Notes: generated by a model not told the origin, from the sequence alone. Counted from the first letter of the stretch, positions 37,380 through 49,104 are shown. The stretch is 64,000 bases of DNA from Epiperipatus broadwayi (GCA_028023455.1 JAQFVV010000001.1:21247401-21311400), one strand, 5' to 3'. Made by a program: numbers and translations.

Positions 37380-38050
37380 TTTTTCTTAATAATTTTTTGT
37401 CTCCCTGGTTTTGCATTAACATGTATCTTACATCTCACTAATTGATGATCACTTCTTGTGTTGAATTTATTAAAAGCATTACAGTATTGAATTACATATT
37501 TTCTGTTACCCAACATATAGTCCAATTATGCTGTACCTAATTTGGATGCGTCCATGTCCATTTCTGTTTAATGTTTTTAAAAAATAAGGAATTCATATAT
37601 AAATTTGTTCCTTTTCTGCAAACTCCACAAACAGCACTTTCCTATTTCAATTGTTTAACCAATTCTAGTATTAAAGTCTCTCATAACAATTTTAAAATTT
37701 TATTTACTCTTGTCAAAAGCCTTTTTTAAATCCATATAAAAATCCTCTATTACTTCATCAATATGAGAACTTGTTGGGGCAGAAACCTAAGTTATCTGTA
37801 TTTGATATGTGCTATTAAATTCCAATAACTAATCTTCCCATTGTCTGATACATTATCAATCTCCACAGTATTGTTTTTTGACTTTTTATTTATAATGAAT
37901 CCTCTTCTATTTGCACTTCCAATGTGTGTGCCTTTGTAATACAGCACATAACCACTTTTTAAATCAATTGATTAGTCACTTTTTCTTCTAACTTCACAAA
38001 ATCCAATAATATTTCATTTAAAATCATACAGTTCTTCCAATTCTTGCAAT
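37380..38050 (-). pseudogene. LINE AP-endonuclease domain, decayed
   Basis: Minus-strand peptides fit the apurinic-type endonuclease of RTE LINEs: NIIGFCEVRRKSD near 38010 (the conserved catalytic Glu region), GTHIGSANRRGFIINKKSKN near 37930, and FNKFNTRSDHQLVRCKIHVN near 37460 with the SDH catalytic triad motif. Stops and frameshifts occur between the segments. It would nick the target DNA to prime reverse transcription. Confidence 0.8.
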
Positions 38051-38072
38051 CTTACTTACTTGAAAATAACTA

Positions 38073-38655
38073 GCATGAGAATCAGTTTGAAATAGTTTAG
38101 TATTCAGAATATGAGGTTTATCAAAATGTATATTTTTCTCTTAGTTCTAACACCCATTAATTTAAAATGAATATTCAAAGACATAGATAAAATAAGAGTT
38201 TTCCATATGGCTGGAATATGTTGTGCTTCATCAGCCTTATTTAAACCAGTAGGTCTCTTTAATATTTTAGTTGACTCTCTCATGGTTCTCAAATCATATC
38301 TCTCCAAATTAGCAAGCATTTTTGCATTGTCAAAGTCAGATTTGTGACCATCAGTTTTTACTTCTCATTTTTTGGAAATTGGTCATAAACCTGACTTTGA
38401 CAATGCAAAAATGCTTGCTAATTTGGAGAGATATGATTTGAGAACCATGAAAGAGTCAACTGAAATATTAAAGAGACCTACTGGTTTAAATAGGGCTGAT
38501 GAAGCACAACATATTCTAGCCATATGGAAACCTCTTATTTTATCTATGTCTTTGAATATTGATTTTAAATTAATGGATGTTAAAACTAAGAGAAATATAC
38601 ATTTTGATAAACCTCATATTCTGAATACTAAACTATTTCAAACTGATTCTCATGC
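38073..38655. mobile_element. Palindrome of two PLE GIY-YIG tails, head to head
   Basis: Arms 38073-38350 and 38380-38655 are inverted copies (about 277 bp each, high identity by eye) with a 29-bp spacer. The left arm codes on the minus strand and the right arm on the plus strand for the same peptide. It belongs to a PLE family different from the copies at 3 and 56-58 kb. It begins where LINE D ends. An inverted junction of two retroelement 3' ends is the likely origin. Confidence 0.85.
38104..38319 (-). pseudogene. PLE nuclease tail, left arm
   Basis: Reads NLERYDLRTMRESTKILKRP and NKADEAQHIPAIWKTLI, matching the layout CDNLYQCKIREAIEILKRP ... PPIWKDF of the PLE at 58.4 kb. Only the end of the nuclease is present; no GIY-YIG signature. 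Confidence 0.7.
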
Positions 38656-38722
38656 TTCATCTCGCACTCAATCATGTTACAGTTTGAGATCGAACAAATT
38701 TTTTTTCAAGAGTTTACCTTGA
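38372..38722 (+). pseudogene. PLE nuclease tail, right arm
   Basis: Reads IGHKPDFDNAKMLANLERYD, then MKESTEILKRPTGLNRADEA and an IWKPLI motif. IGHKPDF corresponds to SGHKIDF in the other PLE copies. Beyond it the frame continues about 60 residues without known motifs. Differs from the left-arm copy by a few substitutions. Confidence 0.7.
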
Positions 38723-38799
38723 CAATAGCGGATGTTAATTCATCGAAATATTGGTATATAATAGAAAATAACACACGGTTTTACCCCAAAAATCATTTA

Positions 38800-38823
38800 A
38801 CTACATCACATAACTGTGAAAAC

Positions 38824-38859
<36 letters not shown>

Positions 38860-38883
38860 CACAGTTATATATGTATAACTGTG

Positions 38884-38925
<42 letters not shown>

Positions 38926-38940
38926 ACAGTTTCCTTCAAT
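38800..38940. repeat. Two (TA)n arrays in nested hairpin arms
   Basis: AACTGTGAAAACATTA and TTTTCACAGTTAT flank one TA run; ATAACTGTG and CACAGTT flank the next. A repeated AACTGTG motif therefore brackets both TA arrays, producing two small cruciform-capable units. Confidence 0.8.
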
Positions 38941-38944
38941 ATAT

Positions 38945-39940
38945 TCAAATATTAAACAAAGTTAATTTTTATTCACTTTTAAAAATTTTGCTTATTAATA
39001 GCAAATATATAACAAGTAATAAATATAACATTGTAAATTATATGTAAAGGGTGGAACAATAAACTCCTCAAATACTATTAATATTAATACCCAATTTCTT
39101 TATAAGATTGTTCAGCAAAATGTAAAATGACAGTTTACATTTGATACCCCAGTTGTTATAAATATAGTAAATCTTTTAAGTAATATTATTCAGGGTAAAC
39201 ATCAATTTAAACCTGAAATCTATAAGAACCAAGATAGCACATTGTTAGCAATAGTTTTTGAAGAATTTATCACTTTATTTTTTAGATATATTTTGAAATG
39301 TTGTAATTACTACATATTTAATATAATTTATTAATTTATGAAAGCTTTTAAAAATAAGTAGAAATTGGTTTATCTTAAAATTTGAAGTTTAAACTGTATT
39401 TTAAATCTGGATTTGATTCCATTGTCAGATTTTCCATCTTTATGAAAATTGAAATAGCAAGCATGAATGGTAATTTTATTTTTTCTGGGAAATCTGGTAA
39501 AGACATTAGCAGATTGATAACAATAGCATTTGCAAAGTTTATCATTCCATTCTTTACATATAGTTTAAAATGTTCTATTTATTACTTATTGCTTATTATA
39601 AAGTCTGATGAATGTAATAATTGAGAAAAAAATATCTTAAAACAGACAAAACTCTCTATACGTATTGGTGATCATGTGATGTTTATTGGCTTTAAAGAAA
39701 TATCTTGTTAGAAAAATAATAGTTTTATAAATTAAAAGTTCTTATCAAATCTTATTATAACATATATATTTTTGACATTAAGGCAAGCAGTGTGTTAAGA
39801 TCCCATATATGATCCAAGGGAAATATTTTGTTTTTGTAAGTCTGGAAGTCATGTATCTCAGTATGTATTATAACATTATATTCTTAGCCATATCTATCTT
39901 TGAAATATTTGTTAAACACATACATTTATTGTATATATCC
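38945..39940. other. AT-rich stretch, nothing recognised
   Basis: A plus-strand frame at 39382-39624 (80 codons) has no recognisable domain. Nothing else was seen. Confidence 0.45.
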
Positions 39941-39944
39941 TGCA

Positions 39945-40360
39945 TTAACAAATATGCCTACATATATATATTTACTCACACACATACATTTTTCACACAC
40001 ATTTTAGCATAGCAAATAATGATTAAATTCTTAGAATATTTTCCTTGGTTAATATTGAAAGATAAGTTTCAAAATGAATACTAAAAGTGTAGTATAAAAT
40101 TATTATAATTATTAGTATTAGTTATATTATAAACTACATTATATTTTTTGCTAGCCAAGGCATTTGCAGTAACTTGAATAAAAATTTGCAAAATTTTCAT
40201 AAGTTTTAAAGACACATATTATACTTTTTTGTTGTTATCTTGTTAATAAATAATTTTATTTTTATATTTGACTATTTATTTTCCTAGTGTTCTTATTGGA
40301 CTTATTTTTTTTAATATCTATATTTTATGACAACAAAGTTTCAGTTTCTTTTTAAGTGAT
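39945..40360 (+). repeat. 0.4-kb direct repeat, copy 1
   Basis: Homologous over its whole length to 44643-45046 (shared TTAGCATAG, GATAAGTTTCA, AGCCAAGGCAT, CTTGTTAATAAATAATTTTA, CTTATGACAACAAAG or close variants). The similarity stops at TTTAAGTGAT in both copies, and the LINE at 40361-42316 begins right there. No coding content. Confidence 0.85.
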
Positions 40361-40374
40361 AATACCAGACAACC

Positions 40375-41215
40375 TATCCTAAATTTCTGTCAGGAGAGGG
40401 TGCCACCAGGCTTCTTTAGCTTACAAGAGTAAGATTATTATTTAAAGGAAAGAGTAAGGATCATAGAAAGTTAAACAATTATAGACTGATAGGTAACATC
40501 AGTTTTATATAAAAAGTTTTTCATACATGGTGGCTGGAAAAGTTGCAAAATGGATGGAAGAAAATAATGTAGTGGGGGAAATGCAAGGAGGTTTTAGATT
40601 ATATAGGCATATAGGAGATAGTTTGTTTGTAGTTACACAACTTATGGAGATGCGTGGGAATTCAGGTAGACAGTTATATATGAGTTTTATAGACATAGAG
40701 AAGGCATATGATAGAGTAAATAGAAATAGATTATGGATAAGTTTAGAAAATTTGGGAATGGATGAAGCTTTAGTAGATGTTATTAAGAAATTATATGAAA
40801 ATAATCACTATACATATCAATTAGGGGATATAGAATCAGTTAAAGTTAAAAATGGGGTGGGACTAAGGCAAGGATGCCCTAGGTCACCTATTTTGTTTTT
40901 GTTGTATTTGAGTGAAATGGAGAGAGCAATAGAAAGACTAAGAAGAAAGATAGAGATACCGTTAATAGATGGCAAGGGAGTATATACATTGTTGGGTCTT
41001 TTTTTGCGTATGATGTCTTTTTGTGTGCAGAAAGAAGAAAAGATATGGAAGTTATGCTGAGAACATGCACAAAGATGGGTAAAGATATGGGGATTAAATT
41101 TAGTGAAGAAAAATCAAATGTAATGATGGTGAATACTGGGGAAAAAGAAGACAAAGATTTTTTATTGGGGAATATAAAGTTAAGTCTGGTGAATAGATAT
41201 AGTTATTTGTGAATC
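40375..41215 (+). pseudogene. LINE reverse transcriptase, broken
   Basis: An early block near 40440 reads NNYRLIGNISFI in another frame. The main frame 40527-41060 gives KVAKWMEENNVVGEMQGGFR, then MSFIDIEKAYDRVNRNRLW (motif A with Asp) and VGLRQGCPRSPILFLLYLSE (motif B). After a frame change, the catalytic motif C reads FAYDVFL, where the first of the two aspartates of FADD is replaced by Tyr. The next frame gives MEVMLRTCTKMGKDMGIKFS and a stop at 41210. The enzyme is broken by frameshifts and a catalytic substitution. Confidence 0.85.
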
Positions 41216-42240
41216 ATCTTGAGTAATCAGAAAAATTGCTTGGATGAATGGGAGAAAAAATTGATAAATGAATCAAAAAAAAAGAAAGGGATTGATAAAG
41301 AAATTAACAATGTTTTCATATAATAAATCTGATGTAGCTAGAATTGTATGGAAGGGAGTGGCAGTAGCAGGGTTAACATATGGCAATGATGCATTATGTG
41401 TTAGTAAAGGGGTATTAGATTACTTAGAAAAAGTACAAAGAGAAGTAGAAAGACATACATTAGATGCAGAGGTGCAGACAGCAAAAAAGGCAATTCAAGG
41501 AGAAATGGGATGGTCAAGTTTTTATATGAGAGATGCAAAAAGCAAAATAAAAATGTTTGGTAGATTGCAGTTTATGTATAATAAAAGAATAGCCAAAATA
41601 GTATTTAATTGGGTTACAAGTAAAGGGCAGGCAACAAGATAAGTGAGAAAGGTTTATGTCAGTATAGGTGATGGAATGATTGTGTTAGAAGGATTGTTGA
41701 GTGTTATAGTGGTAAGGAGTGGGATAGAAGAATAGATGTTCTAATAAAGAATAACAAGTTGGAGAGATGGAGAACTAGTATGGAGAGTAAAGTGAGTTTA
41801 AATATATATAGAAGTAAATGGAACATTGGGTGTGAGTTAATTTATGATAACAGTAAGGAAAGTAATTTATTGTTTAGGGCTCAAACAGGATCTTTAGCAA
41901 CAAGGGAATATACACATAAATGAAAAAATATGGGTGATTTAGTCTGCAAGTTGTGTAAGAAAATAATATAAAATATTAGGCATCTGTTACTTCAATGTAA
42001 ATGCTTGGTAGCAGAAAGGGTACAAATAATGAAGTTATGGAAGAATAAATATGAACAAAGGATTATACAGAAAGTGAGTTATTGGTTTTTATATTGGGTT
42101 TGGGAAAAGATAAGGGGGATTTAGATATGAAGGCCATGAAGTTGACAAAGATTATGTTGTGGAAATAGGATGGAGCAGATTATGGGAAAACTTAGGATGG
42201 AGAATGGAAAGGCAAGGTAAAGTGACTAACAGGTTTTTCT
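41216..42240 (+). pseudogene. LINE C-terminal region with Cys/His knuckle
   Basis: Frame 41268-41642 encodes a helical connector (KKRKGLIKKLTMFSYNKSD, RIVWKGVAVAGLTYG). Later, near 41935-42010, a broken frame reads DLVCKLCKK, a stop, then IRHLLLQCKCLVAER, fitting the C-x2-C ... H-x4-C zinc-knuckle motif common at the C-terminus of LINE ORF2 proteins. Confidence 0.75.
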
Positions 42241-42319
42241 GAGCATAGTTGTTGAGAGATTCCTGACTCCATATAAGGAGAAGTCACAGTGCATCACATC
42301 ACATCAGAAGATTTACTTT

Positions 42320-42860
42320 GGGTGACTATATATTAATTAATGGCACCTATACCTATCAATATTAGAGTTAATTATTGCTACTAGATCAGGGAAAGAAAGA
42401 AATTTTTATTCAAATAAACAATTGACAGACAGACAATAGTAACAAACTTCAGGTAACTGTAACTATTAATAACAATGTTTATTAAAAATATATAACAAAA
42501 AGAAAAGAAAAATAAATAAATAAAATAGCTTTCATCGTAGATGGTTCTGAACTAAGTTAGTTTAAATACTAATACTAATAGAATTGATTGTTGATTTCTA
42601 TTACTTTTTCTTCTCTTTACATTAACTTTTAATACATTACATTACTGAAGTATTCTATAAAAAACATTCTAAGATGCTACAAATGTGTGCATAGATTTTG
42701 AAATGATAGTAATTATATTACTGAAACCTCAGCAGATTTTATTATGCAGCCAGTTTATATGTGCTGAAATTTTCTAACTAGGCTCGTGTATTGTATAAAA
42801 CCCATACCACAAGGAAAAGGTAATGAAAAATAATAAAGGCCATGACTAACCTGAGTTAAA
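42320..42860. other. AT-rich stretch, nothing recognised
   Basis: No motif-bearing frame or repeat partner seen between the LINE end and the TA array. Confidence 0.45.
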
Positions 42861-42863
42861 TAT

Positions 42864-42867
<4 letters not shown>

Positions 42868-42962
<95 letters not shown>

Positions 42963-42969
42963 TATATAA
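42868..42969. repeat. (TA)n microsatellite, about 100 bp
   Basis: Nearly pure TA repeat with one AATATA slip near the right end, followed by an A9 run. The minus-strand frame across it (42755-43135) is an artefact. Confidence 0.98.
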
Positions 42970-42974
42970 AAAAA

Positions 42975-44640
42975 AAGGCACAGGGACATGTTTCTAATTT
43001 TGACCCATGTGAAAGAAATAAGGAATGCAACTCAAGCAGTAGATGACCTGGCTTAAGACATAGAATATATAAAAATGAGCCTGGTAGAAACATTGATGAC
43101 CAAAGGCTAAAGCAAAATCCACAAATATATAACAAAAATTATGATAAGCAGGCTCTACAGATAAATAAATCTTGAGTAGTATATATAAATAAATTGTTTA
43201 AATGCACATGCACACACAAGCAAAACACTCACTTTTCTTTATAGACACATATGATAAAATATCAAGCACAAGGCTGCCAAAAAATTTAACATATCTAAAA
43301 CTTATTATACACACCTATAATCTAACTGCTATGTCAGTTTTAAAACATTATTTAAGAACAGTTATTTAAGAAGAATATTAATCTATATTTGCTTTTAATA
43401 ACTTAAGAATTATTTTCATTTGTGATGAAAATTTAGGTTTCTAACAATCACAAAATATAGGGGAAAATATCTGCTAACTTGAGAATAGCAATAAAATCAT
43501 AACTCGTAAATTGTCATAAACAACAAAAGTAATGCATCCATAAAAAAATGAAATTAATAATACAAATACAAAATTATATGTCAATAAAATTAAATAAAAA
43601 TTATTTTAATCTAAGATTGCTTGTAATACAACATACATAAGGAAATAAATACAAATTGAATCACTAACTGGCTTAGTGAAATAGATCATAAAATAGAGTT
43701 CATATCAAGTTTTACCATAAGTTCATGGGTTAGTGTAAAATTTTTGCTATCTGTATAGATTATTTGGAAGGAATACATACTCTTGTGTTGTGATATTTTA
43801 TGGTCTTATTATTGTTGTGAGATACTTTTATGATAAGGTTGGGAGTTTGAAAGTTTTTTGGAAAGAAAAGTTCATCTTTTGAAGTGCCTAGCCATGTATA
43901 TTAGAAGATACCACAACTAGAGTGGTTCGTAAGTTCATTTTATCAACAGGCACTTAAAACAGAAGATAGCACACACAGGCAGCAGAGTGTCACTCAGAAT
44001 AATTTTGGAATACTAATGTACAATAATCATGAAGAATAATAATTGTGAAATTCATTTGAAAAATAATAATTGCAGAGAGAGTGTGTGAGTCTGATTGTCT
44101 GAGTCTGAGTTATCAAAAATAATTTTCAGTAGGCTTTCATAGAGCTCACTGCCCATTGTTCTATCTACACTTGGTTTTCTAAAATCTTTTCAATCAGTAC
44201 GTGACTAAAATATTTTCAGATAAACCAGCATTTTTATCTTAATTATTAAATTCCAAGTTAATTGTTTTAATTAAAGAATTGTACCTACAGCAATGCTTAA
44301 TGTATTGAAACAACATATTTTTGTTAGATTCTTTATCACTACAGAATAAAAGTAACATTTTGCAGATTAAGCATTGTCTTTAAATATTATAAAATTTTAT
44401 ACAAAAAGATAACAAAAATTTGTTACAAAGTTTATTTTTCTTATACCTAAAATTATTACATTAAATATCAGTTAATTTTTAAAAATGCTTTACAATTCAT
44501 ATATATATATATTATATCACATTCACTAAAACACAACTTAAATATAAAAAAAGTACAACTTGATTGAAAATTAAAAGTTAGCTGTACCAACTGATATACA
44601 TATTAATTTTAAGATCTGACAAAGCATCTCAGTATTTTCT
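42975..44640. other. Stretch without recognised features
   Basis: Scattered GC-richer patches (43000-43150 and 43830-44160) could be old repeats. No domain-bearing frame or RNA gene was found. Confidence 0.4.
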
Positions 44641-44642
44641 AA

Positions 44643-45046
44643 ACTAACAAATATGCCCATACATATACATTTATTTACATATATATATATTCACACACAT
44701 TTTAGCATAGTAAATAATCAAATTCTTACAATATTTTCATTGTTTAATATTAAAAGATAAGTTTCAGAATGAATACTAAAATAGTAGCATATAATTAGTT
44801 ATAGTAGATGTATTATAAACTACATTATCATATTTTTTATTAGCCAAGGCATCTGCAGTAACTTGAATAAAAATTCGCAAAATTTTCATATGTTTGAAAG
44901 ACATAAATCATACTTTTTTGCTGTTATCTTGTTAATAAATAATTTTATTTTTATATTTGACTATTTATTTTCTTAACATTTTTGTTGAACTTTTTTTAAA
45001 TATCTATATCTTATGACAACAAAGTTTCAATTGCTCTTTAAGTGAT
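44643..45046 (+). repeat. 0.4-kb direct repeat, copy 2
   Basis: Partner of 39945-40360 in the same orientation, 4.7 kb downstream, moderately diverged. After AGTGAT the sequence continues as unrelated AT-rich DNA. Confidence 0.85.
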
Positions 45047-45639
45047 GATGGATTAAATGTAATTTAATACTAATTAAATCTAGCTCTGGTATCTATAACT
45101 ATTTTCATGAGTGGCATACACAAGTATAGGTGGAGTGGTTGAAGACAGTTAGATAATATAAGTAAGTTAACGGTAAATTACAAAGTCAACCTACTATTTA
45201 AAATATTCTTTTTAAGTAAAACAAGTATTTTGAAATATTTAATTTGATATTTTGTTAATAAATAAGAACTTATTTATGCCTTTATAAGTTAAATTTAAAT
45301 TATAATTACAATAATATTTTAGTGAGTGAGCTGCTGTGATGAAATTTCTTTCACATCTCAACCTAATAGGACAATATTTTTCTTAGTATATCTTAAAACA
45401 AATAAAAAAAATTCTCTTTCTTTCTACACTTCAAATTTAAAAAATCTTCATCATTAAATTTATTATATAAATTTAGTTAGTTAAAGGTGAGATTTGTTCT
45501 ACTTTTAAGTCAAAGCTGTAATTAATTTGTTTAGACTAACATGTGAGCATATGGGGCATTAAAATTTCTACCATTACATTTAATTTGAGTGATCAATGTA
45601 AAATTTGATGCTATTTTGTTTTTATTATCTTCTGTTACT

Positions 45640-45683
45640 ATATATATATATATATATTATATATATTGTGCCCTTTTGTATGG

Positions 45684-45718
<35 letters not shown>
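45640..45718. repeat. Paired (TA)n arrays
   Basis: Two TA runs separated by TATATTGTGCCCTTTTGTATGGGTC.. (about 30 bp). The non-TA part begins with TTGTGCCC, resembling the TTGTGCC start of the block at 18843, and might be a minimal relict of the same family. Confidence 0.7.
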
Positions 45719-45720
<2 letters not shown>

Positions 45721-48705
45721 AAGAATTGTCCCTCCACGTAACAAAATCTAGAACACAGGCAAAATACACTAAAGCTGATCGAATCTGGATGCTGGGATCC
45801 AGAATCCAGCTAACATTCAATTCTTTCACCTCTACTCAATGATCTCATATCCTATGGATGACATTTCCCAAGTTACACAGACATTCAATTTAACCTTGGT
45901 CCAGTAGCCATACAGAGTGGATAGATTCTTAAATTAACTAACTTAACACTGATTTAGTCAGATATACACACATATGACTAAGTGAACCACTAACATAATA
46001 ATGATTACTTCCAAAATCTAATAAAGTAACCTACATAGATATATCTAATGATGTATGTACAAATAAATATAGAGTTGGATGAAAATGAATTCATGGACAA
46101 TAAAGCTATGAAAAAGAGATATATTTTAAATAATATTAATTTAATAAAAAAAATAAAACATAGTAAAACTAAAATATACAAAAGTATATAGTTGGAACAT
46201 GAAAGATTACACTTGCAGGTGTTACATAACTAATGAGATTATATGTTACATGTTATCTCATTATCAGTATTCAATAAAGTGTAGTGCGGTATTTAAGTTT
46301 ATGCCTATATTAATATGTAATATTTACTAGGGCAATAAACCTCAATAGTGTGTGCTTGAAAATGTGAACGTAGGGGTCCCTACCTTCACATTTTCAAGTG
46401 CACACTCTTGAGGTTTATTGCCTTAGTAAATATTACATAATCAATGTGCATTAAATAAATTTATAATTACAACTATATTAATATGCCAAATTTATAGCTA
46501 TTGTGTAATTTGCTAAATCATATGGAACTTAATAGCCAAAGTTATATAACTAACTTAATAGCACTTCTATGGCATCTATCTATATACAAAGTTAAGTTGA
46601 GCACATAATCAGGCTCAGAGATTCACAAGTTAGTGTGTTAACCTAGATTAGGATATACACTGATGCTGTATAAGTGTTTACTAGAAAGGAAGAGAAAACT
46701 GGTTTATTATAGGTGGGTTTCAGCATCAAATGCTCAGTTTCCCTATGACCGAACAACTTACCATGAATATGAACATTAGTAGTCCAGGGAGTCAGATAAA
46801 CATTAATTATGAATAATCTGGACCCTTGTGTTCCAGTTCTAAAAGTGTTTGCTCTACCTGAACTAAGTGGATAAGTATGACCTCCACAAGCAACTCATCA
46901 AGAATCATGCAGCAAGCAGTTAATTGTACATAGTGTACTTAGTAAAAACACATCCACAGCTTATACATATATATAACACAAATATGCAAAATTATCTTAG
47001 TGTGCCTTAAAATTAGATAGCATCTATTTGCATATCTATACAACCCAGTTCTCAAATTTAGTATTTCATATATACTATTTAGGGACTAAATTAATTAGTA
47101 ACCTAGTTTAAGATTATTACCTGCATCTCAACAAATATAAATCTAAGGAGGACAAAGCATCTTTGAGGGGTAATTACTGGCAAAACATTAGAAATATGCT
47201 TTGATAATATTTCTGTGGTTAGTTCCTATGATGTATGAATTACATATATAGATAGTTATAATTTATAACTAGAGTTAAGCAAACTACAATTTTAACTAGA
47301 GTACTACTGATTATTATAATATTAATACACAAAATTAATCAGTAAAATAATAACATGATCTTGAAACAGCGAGTGAAAAAAATAATAATTCAATTATTTA
47401 ATATTTATTATCATGAAGATTTAAAATTACCTTTGCAGAGAAATATGCTAAAATTATATGTATATAATACTCACAGTTTCAAGTTATTTGGCATATCAAA
47501 TACATATAATATTAAAATGATAAAATTATAGAATAAATTGAATATATCAGGAATAGGCATAAAAGACCGTGGAAAATTATACTTTTAATTTAAAATAGAT
47601 TATAGTTTTATATTTTAAGAGAGAATTTAATATTACAAGTTTTACAATCAGACGAGATTCAAACATTAGCATTTAACAGCTTTCTTTGCAGATTTTAGAA
47701 AAGGCAGGTTTAGTAAATAACTAGCTTTAAATAGAAAATTGAAAGTCTCAGTTTATGAACAGAGAGCTCTGAGTGAAAATTTACCGGTCAATTGTCTTCA
47801 TTGCAGTTCTGCACACTTGGGATAATAATTTGACATTTTTGGTGATGATTTAACACTAATGGATTCTTCCATGGGCTGCTTTGTTGAGGTATGCCCATCA
47901 TGTTTTGTCAGACCAAAGTTCTTTCCATCTCCGGCAAGGAGCAAGAGATGGTGAGTTATGGCCTAATTTACCCCACCATTTTAAAGATAAAATGAACATG
48001 GATTTGGTTTACAATTCACTTATTAAATATATATATAACTCTCTTTTTGGCCACAAAACTTGAAGTATTTATAATTTTCTTAACTCTGGTCACCTGGTTA
48101 TTTTTACAAGTTTGACCGTAGTTAAAAAACCCATTACTTTATTTTAGAAAAACATATTTAATTACTAAAACTAATTTAGATTTTGTTTTTCTACCTTTTC
48201 CCCCTTGTAGTTTATTATTACAACTCTAAAATTCTGAGAATTGTCATTAAAATTTTGGATTTATAAAATCAAGTTCACGCTATTTTAAGACTATTGTGTG
48301 ACGTAATTTAAAAGTTGTTTACAAGTAAAGCTAAAAGCTGCTTTTATAATTTGTACAAAACTGATTTTATTACCATATATGTAGAATAACAACATTGGGG
48401 ATGTGTCTATATACATATGCTATTTCAGTAATATCACCACAAAATTGACTAATAATTTAGACTAAAATATTTCTTAAACTAGAAATCTTTTAAAATGAAC
48501 ACATATCTGTAATATATACATATATTATTAAATTACAGACTTACCATTTGCATATATATGTGTGATCCCACATATATAGTAATTTAAGGTTGTTTAAATG
48601 GGTACCCTGAGAGGGTATAAACCTGGCATAGAGATAGGTGCGGGGGTAAAATACGTGAAACAGACAGGTGGATGAAACTGACTGTTTCAATATATATATA
48701 TATAA
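45717..48705. mobile_element. Putative (TA)n-bounded noncoding element, copy 2
   Basis: Begins TTGTAAGAATTGTCCC after a TA run and ends CTGTTTCAATATATATA. Its first 500 bp match 54262-54665: AACAAAATC(T/C)AGA, CCTATG(G/A)ATGACAT and ACACTTGCAGGT versus CCACTCGCAGGT. The end matches that of the block at 18843-22090. About 3 kb without convincing coding sequence, containing one nested hairpin at 46316. It could be a large non-autonomous element or an LTR-retroelement relict. Boundaries are provisional. Confidence 0.45.
46316..46437. mobile_element. Small palindromic MITE-like repeat, 122 bp
   Basis: TGTAATATTTACTAGGGCAA at the left is answered by TTGCCTTAGTAAATATTACA at the right; the arms continue inward (CTTGAAAATGTGAA / TTCACATTTTCAAG) almost to the centre at GGGGTCCC. 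Near-perfect fold-back with no loop and no coding capacity. Confidence 0.9.
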
Positions 48706-48709
48706 TGTT

Positions 48710-49070
48710 TTCACAATTATATGATGTATTATTTTGTATTATTTTCTAACATTTCAATGAAATAATATCCACCATTTTCAAAGTCAAGTTTTTAAAAAAC
48801 CTGTTAGATCTCAAGTACAAAGTATTTTGAGAGTTAAACCGTGTATTATTTTGTATTACTTCCCAATGTTTTGATAAAATAATGTCCACCATTTTGACTT
48901 TGAAAATGGAAAATGTTATTTCATTGAAATGTTGGGAAGTAAAACAAAATAATATATGATTTAACCCAAAAAATATTTTTCTCATATGTATATATTATTA
49001 CTATCAATTTTGTTACTATATATATTATTATTAATTGATTACTATTATTACTCTATGTAATATAACAAGG
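48710..49070. repeat. Short inverted repeats of ATTTCAATGAAATAA type
   Basis: AACATTTCAATGAAATAATATCCACCATTTTC (two parts, 48748 onward) is followed by related and inverted blocks such as AATGTCCACCATTTTGAC (48882) and TTATTTCATTGAAATGTTGG (48915-48934). The region is a small cluster of self-complementary segments. No protein was recognised in the minus frame across it (48746-48985). Confidence 0.55.
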
Positions 49071-49104
49071 TGCATGATCACCATTCTTTATGCTTACACA
49101 AACT

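Larger units (their letters stand above)
35465..38060 (-). mobile_element. RTE-type LINE D, nearly full-length but broken
   Basis: The minus strand carries, 5' to 3', an AP-type endonuclease remnant (about 38040-37400), the RT (about 36850-36100) and a C-terminal part running to a 3' tail at 35465-35490 whose reverse complement reads AATGATGAATGATGATGAAG, typical of RTE LINEs. The right (5') end abuts a PLE-tail palindrome starting at 38073. It is the longest LINE copy in the window but is cut by many frameshifts and stops. It probably moved by target-primed reverse transcription when intact. Confidence 0.85.
40361..42316 (+). mobile_element. Non-LTR retrotransposon (LINE), 5'-truncated
   Basis: Contains an RT, a connector and a C-terminal Cys/His motif in order, then a short 3' region with GCATCACATCACATCAGAAG repeats at 42292-42311. 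It is less AT-rich and G-richer on the plus strand than its neighbours. It is unlike the RTE fragments elsewhere in the window, so it is a separate LINE family. No endonuclease is visible, hence 5' truncation. Clade assignment is not possible by eye. Confidence 0.8.

Noticed and set aside
38674-38722. Continuation of the PLE polyprotein past the palindrome.
   Set aside because: No motif match after the end of the right arm; probably read-through into flanking DNA.
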